A stretch of DNA of 64,000 nucleotides. Source: Niallia alba (GTDB taxonomy: Bacteria; Bacillota; Bacilli; Bacillales; Cytobacillaceae). Both the position numbers and the translations under genes were made by a program. The first letter of the stretch is position 1; each line of letters opens with the position of its first letter. The DNA is taken from contig NZ_JABBPK010000001.1 of assembly GCF_012933555.1 (NCBI RefSeq), forward strand, positions 3,946,001 through 4,010,000, given 5' to 3'. A model generated the notes under the pieces. That model did no database searches, was not told the DNA's origin, and saw nothing but the letters and a program-made list of their open reading frames with translations. This document shows positions 62,813 to 64,000 of the stretch, piece by piece.

Positions 62813-62863
62813 GTTTTTTGAATCCTAACCTTGCCAAAGTGGCAAACTTTTGGTTCAAAAAAC
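62813..62863. other. Nested hairpin downstream of ssrA
   Basis: Outer arms GTTTTTTGAA (62813-62822) and TTCAAAAAAC (62854-62863); inner arms TTGCCA (62831-62836) and TGGCAA (62840-62845). It follows the ssrA terminator on the minus strand. Function unknown. Confidence 0.4.
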
Positions 62864-62870
62864 ACAAAAT

Positions 62871-62897
62871 AAAAACCACCAAATATGTATTTGGTGG
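62871..62897 (-). terminator. ssrA terminator overlapping the tmRNA 3' end
   Basis: In the minus-strand transcript CCACCAAATA and TATTTGGTGG (62897-62888 and 62885-62876) form a 10-bp stem followed by five T. The stem includes the encoded CCA end of the tmRNA, so 3' processing must open it. Confidence 0.8.
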
Positions 62898-62908
62898 AGA
62901 CGGTGGGA

Positions 62909-63186
62909 CGTGCAATTCCATGCTTTCGTCATGGCACTGACTATATCTTGAACCTGTAATATTTAGTTAGGTCCTTTGGCGTCTTATACGAAATATAAAT
63001 TTACTTAAAAGTAGCATTTCGTATCCTAGTACTACCAAGTTCCTTGGCAGCCTATAAGTCGATACACGGCTGTTGAATTACTTCACATACCGCTCGGCAT
63101 TGCCTTATCACAATCTATGTGACTTAGGTTTCACCGATAAAGCCAAATTTTCACTTGCATGTTACCACACAAGGCGACTAATATTA
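62909..63186 (-). other. Group I intron-like insertion in the tmRNA T-loop
   Basis: 278 nt, no ORF. The 5' exon ends ...GGGTTCGAT and the intron starts TAATATTAGTCG; GTCG can pair with CGAT to put a U-G at the splice site (P1). The last intron base is G (complement of 62909). P7-like strands are GACTTATA (63060-63053) and TATAGTC within AAGATATAGTC (62949-62939), which pair with one bulged base as in group I cores. A P-Q region candidate (AATGCCGAGCGG) lies between. Group I introns in tmRNA T-loops of some Firmicutes have been described, as I recall; self-splicing of this copy is inferred. Confidence 0.85.
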
Positions 63187-63404
63187 ATCGAACCCACGTC
63201 CAGAAACATCGGCACTTAAGCTTCTACGAGTGTAGTCAACATATTCGTATTTCGCTTATTCTTCTGCCTGTTGACAGGCGTCCGATAAGCTAGTCTGGTT
63301 GTTCTCTTCCTTCTTCCTCAGACGGTGGAATCCGGCGTAGCCCACTTAAAGTGAGTCCCTGACCCTACCACATGGGCGATGGAGGGAGGAACCGCTAAGC
63401 GCTA

Positions 63405-63440
63405 TTAAGCAGCTAAAGCGAAGTTGTTTTGTTGTTTGCC
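63405..63440 (-). CDS. tmRNA proteolysis-tag reading frame
   Basis: GGC AAA CAA CAA AAC AAC TTC GCT TTA GCT GCT TAA, encoding GKQQNNFALAA and ending in the ClpXP-recognised LAA. A second stop (TAG) follows. It lies about 98 nt from the mature 5' end, as in other tmRNAs. Confidence 0.93.
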   Translation of the reverse strand, partial: GKQQNNFALAA

Positions 63441-63644
63441 AGTTATAGGCTTTGACGTTTTAACGAGGCCGATCCCCTCGACTCGCAACCTAAGCTCGAA
63501 CTATCCCTGTCGAATCCGTAGCGTCCCCATTATAAGGATAAAATCAAGTAATTGTTACATTACAAGATTCTTAGCATTTAAGCTTAACGTTTCGGAAGCT
63601 CTGAAATAGGAGCTTAAAGTTATGTTGTCTTATCGACATAAATT

Positions 63645-63672
63645 ATTATAACATAACTGGAGCGTATTTCAA
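63645..63672 (-). promoter_or_regulatory. Probable ssrA promoter
   Basis: Minus-strand TTGAAA (63672-63667), 16-nt spacer, TATAAT (63650-63645). Transcription would start near 63637, giving a ~100-nt leader removed by RNase P at 63538. Confidence 0.55.
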
Positions 63673-63687
63673 TTGTAAAGTTTTGGA

Positions 63688-64000
63688 TTACATTTTTTGC
63701 CTTTCACGTAAAGCACGTTCAATACTGCGATTTGCTTCTTTACGTTTTAAAGTTTCACGCTTGTCATAGTTCTTTTTACCCTTACCTAGACCAATCAAAA
63801 CCTTTGCATAGCCATTTTTAAAATACAGTTTCAGTGGAACTAAAGCATAGCCCGCTTCTTTTGTATCCCCGATTAACTTATTAATTTGTTTGCGATGTAA
63901 TAAAAGCTTTCTTGTTCTTAATGGATCATGATTATAGCGATTTCCTTGTTCATATGGACTAATATGCATACCAAGCAAGAAGACTTCTCCATTAATAATA
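63688..64000 (-). CDS. smpB: SmpB, tmRNA-binding protein (N-terminus outside window)
   Basis: The frame is open to the window edge; visible residues start within [20 protein letters not shown], then [53 protein letters not shown] and the basic tail [19 protein letters not shown]. All are SmpB signatures; about 104 of ~155 residues are present. SmpB delivers tmRNA to stalled ribosomes, and its tail enters the mRNA channel. It sits directly upstream of ssrA on the same strand, the usual Bacillus order. Confidence 0.96.
   Translation of the reverse strand, partial: IINGEVFLLGMHISPYEQGNRYNHDPLRTRKLLLHRKQINKLIGDTKEAGYALVPLKLYFKNGYAKVLIGLGKGKKNYDKRETLKRKEANRSIERALRERQKM

Larger units (their letters stand above)
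62892..63538 (-). ncRNA. ssrA: tmRNA (ssrA), precursor with an intervening sequence
   Basis: 5' end GGGGACGCTACGGATTCGAC (63538 downward) pairs through GGGGACG with CGTCTCC at the 3' end, which carries an encoded CCA (62892-62894). The tag reading frame (63440-63405) gives GKQQNNFALAA then TAA TAG, so the tag is AGKQQNNFALAA with the tRNA-borne alanine. Pseudoknot-like stems follow (CCTCCCTCCATCG region). The T-arm is split by a 278-nt insertion (62909-63186); joining the exons restores GGACGTGGGTTCGATTCCCA and a 369-nt RNA, the normal Bacillus size. It rescues stalled ribosomes together with SmpB, encoded just upstream. Confidence 0.95.

Noticed and set aside
62892-62908. tRNA gene 3' end (GGTGGAGAC... 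on plus)
   Set aside because: It is the acceptor/T-arm end of tmRNA on the minus strand, completed by exon sequence beyond 63187.
63539-63550. TATAAT directly before the tmRNA 5' end as promoter
   Set aside because: It would start transcription inside the mature tmRNA; the TTGAAA/TATAAT pair at 63645-63672 fits better.

Overview
The window looks like a chromosomal segment of a low-GC, spore-forming Bacillaceae (Bacillus sensu lato, possibly Niallia-like; the genus is inference). Support comes from a CdaS-type sporulation diadenylate cyclase, an RsbR-type stressosome protein behind a SigB-like promoter, a bacterial NO synthase, the csoR-copZ-copA copper locus, a YozQ-like small protein, YesM/YesN regulators, many TTG/GTG starts, and strong GGAGG ribosome sites with U-tailed terminators.

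Layout. 0-3 kb: end of a carbohydrate locus (Gfo/Idh/MocA oxidoreductase, 5'-truncated GH42 beta-galactosidase, 3'-truncated DUF624 protein) that seems to have lost DNA at a deletion junction. 3-5.3 kb: RsbR paralogue, a nest of dispersed repeats, cdaS. 5.4-10.1 kb: aldehyde dehydrogenase-nos operon and aroK-aroD. 10.4-13.6 kb: katA behind a perfect PerR box, a 21-bp tandem repeat array, an aldo/keto reductase and an unrecognised 41-aa protein. 13.7-16.8 kb: csoR-copZ-copA with two operator-like palindromes. 16.9-24.6 kb: regulators (FadR-type GntR, MerR-TipAS, GntR-UTRA), an internally deleted IS3-family element, a structured RNA-like element, a FrnE-like DsbA protein, a frameshifted nitroreductase, an FMN reductase and a PLP aminotransferase. 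24.7-26.1 kb: complete IS4-family element with a 9-bp target duplication. 26.2-30.6 kb: small membrane proteins, a HAD-GNAT fusion and a frameshifted fused oligopeptide ABC ATPase. 31-35.2 kb: sulfate ABC transporter (sbp-cysT-cysW-cysA) with a terminator hairpin in its leader. 35.3-39.1 kb: MEDS-domain protein, amino-acid ABC transporter, YozQ-like protein. 39.1-40.5 kb: second, degraded IS4-family copy beside a GntR/LacI-type regulator.

42.3-62.0 kb is one large carbohydrate locus, all on the minus strand. In transcription order it encodes a solute-binding protein, a giant solute-binding protein with carbohydrate-binding-like modules, a permease pair, an NHL/TPR/Yip1 membrane protein, a DUF5696 protein, a second permease pair, a GH66 dextranase-like lipoprotein, then YesM-YesN and a third solute-binding protein. 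No ATPase is encoded, so a shared MsmX-type ATPase must be supplied from elsewhere. Cre-like/LacI-type palindromes flank the likely promoters. The probable substrate is an alpha-1,6-glucan or a related oligosaccharide (inference from GH66).

62.4-64.0 kb: an IS1182-family remnant, then ssrA (tmRNA) and smpB. The tmRNA gene is split in its T-loop by a 278-nt insertion with group I intron features (U at the 5' splice site, terminal G, P7-like strands). Removing it restores a normal 369-nt tmRNA with tag AGKQQNNFALAA. This is the most striking feature of the window.
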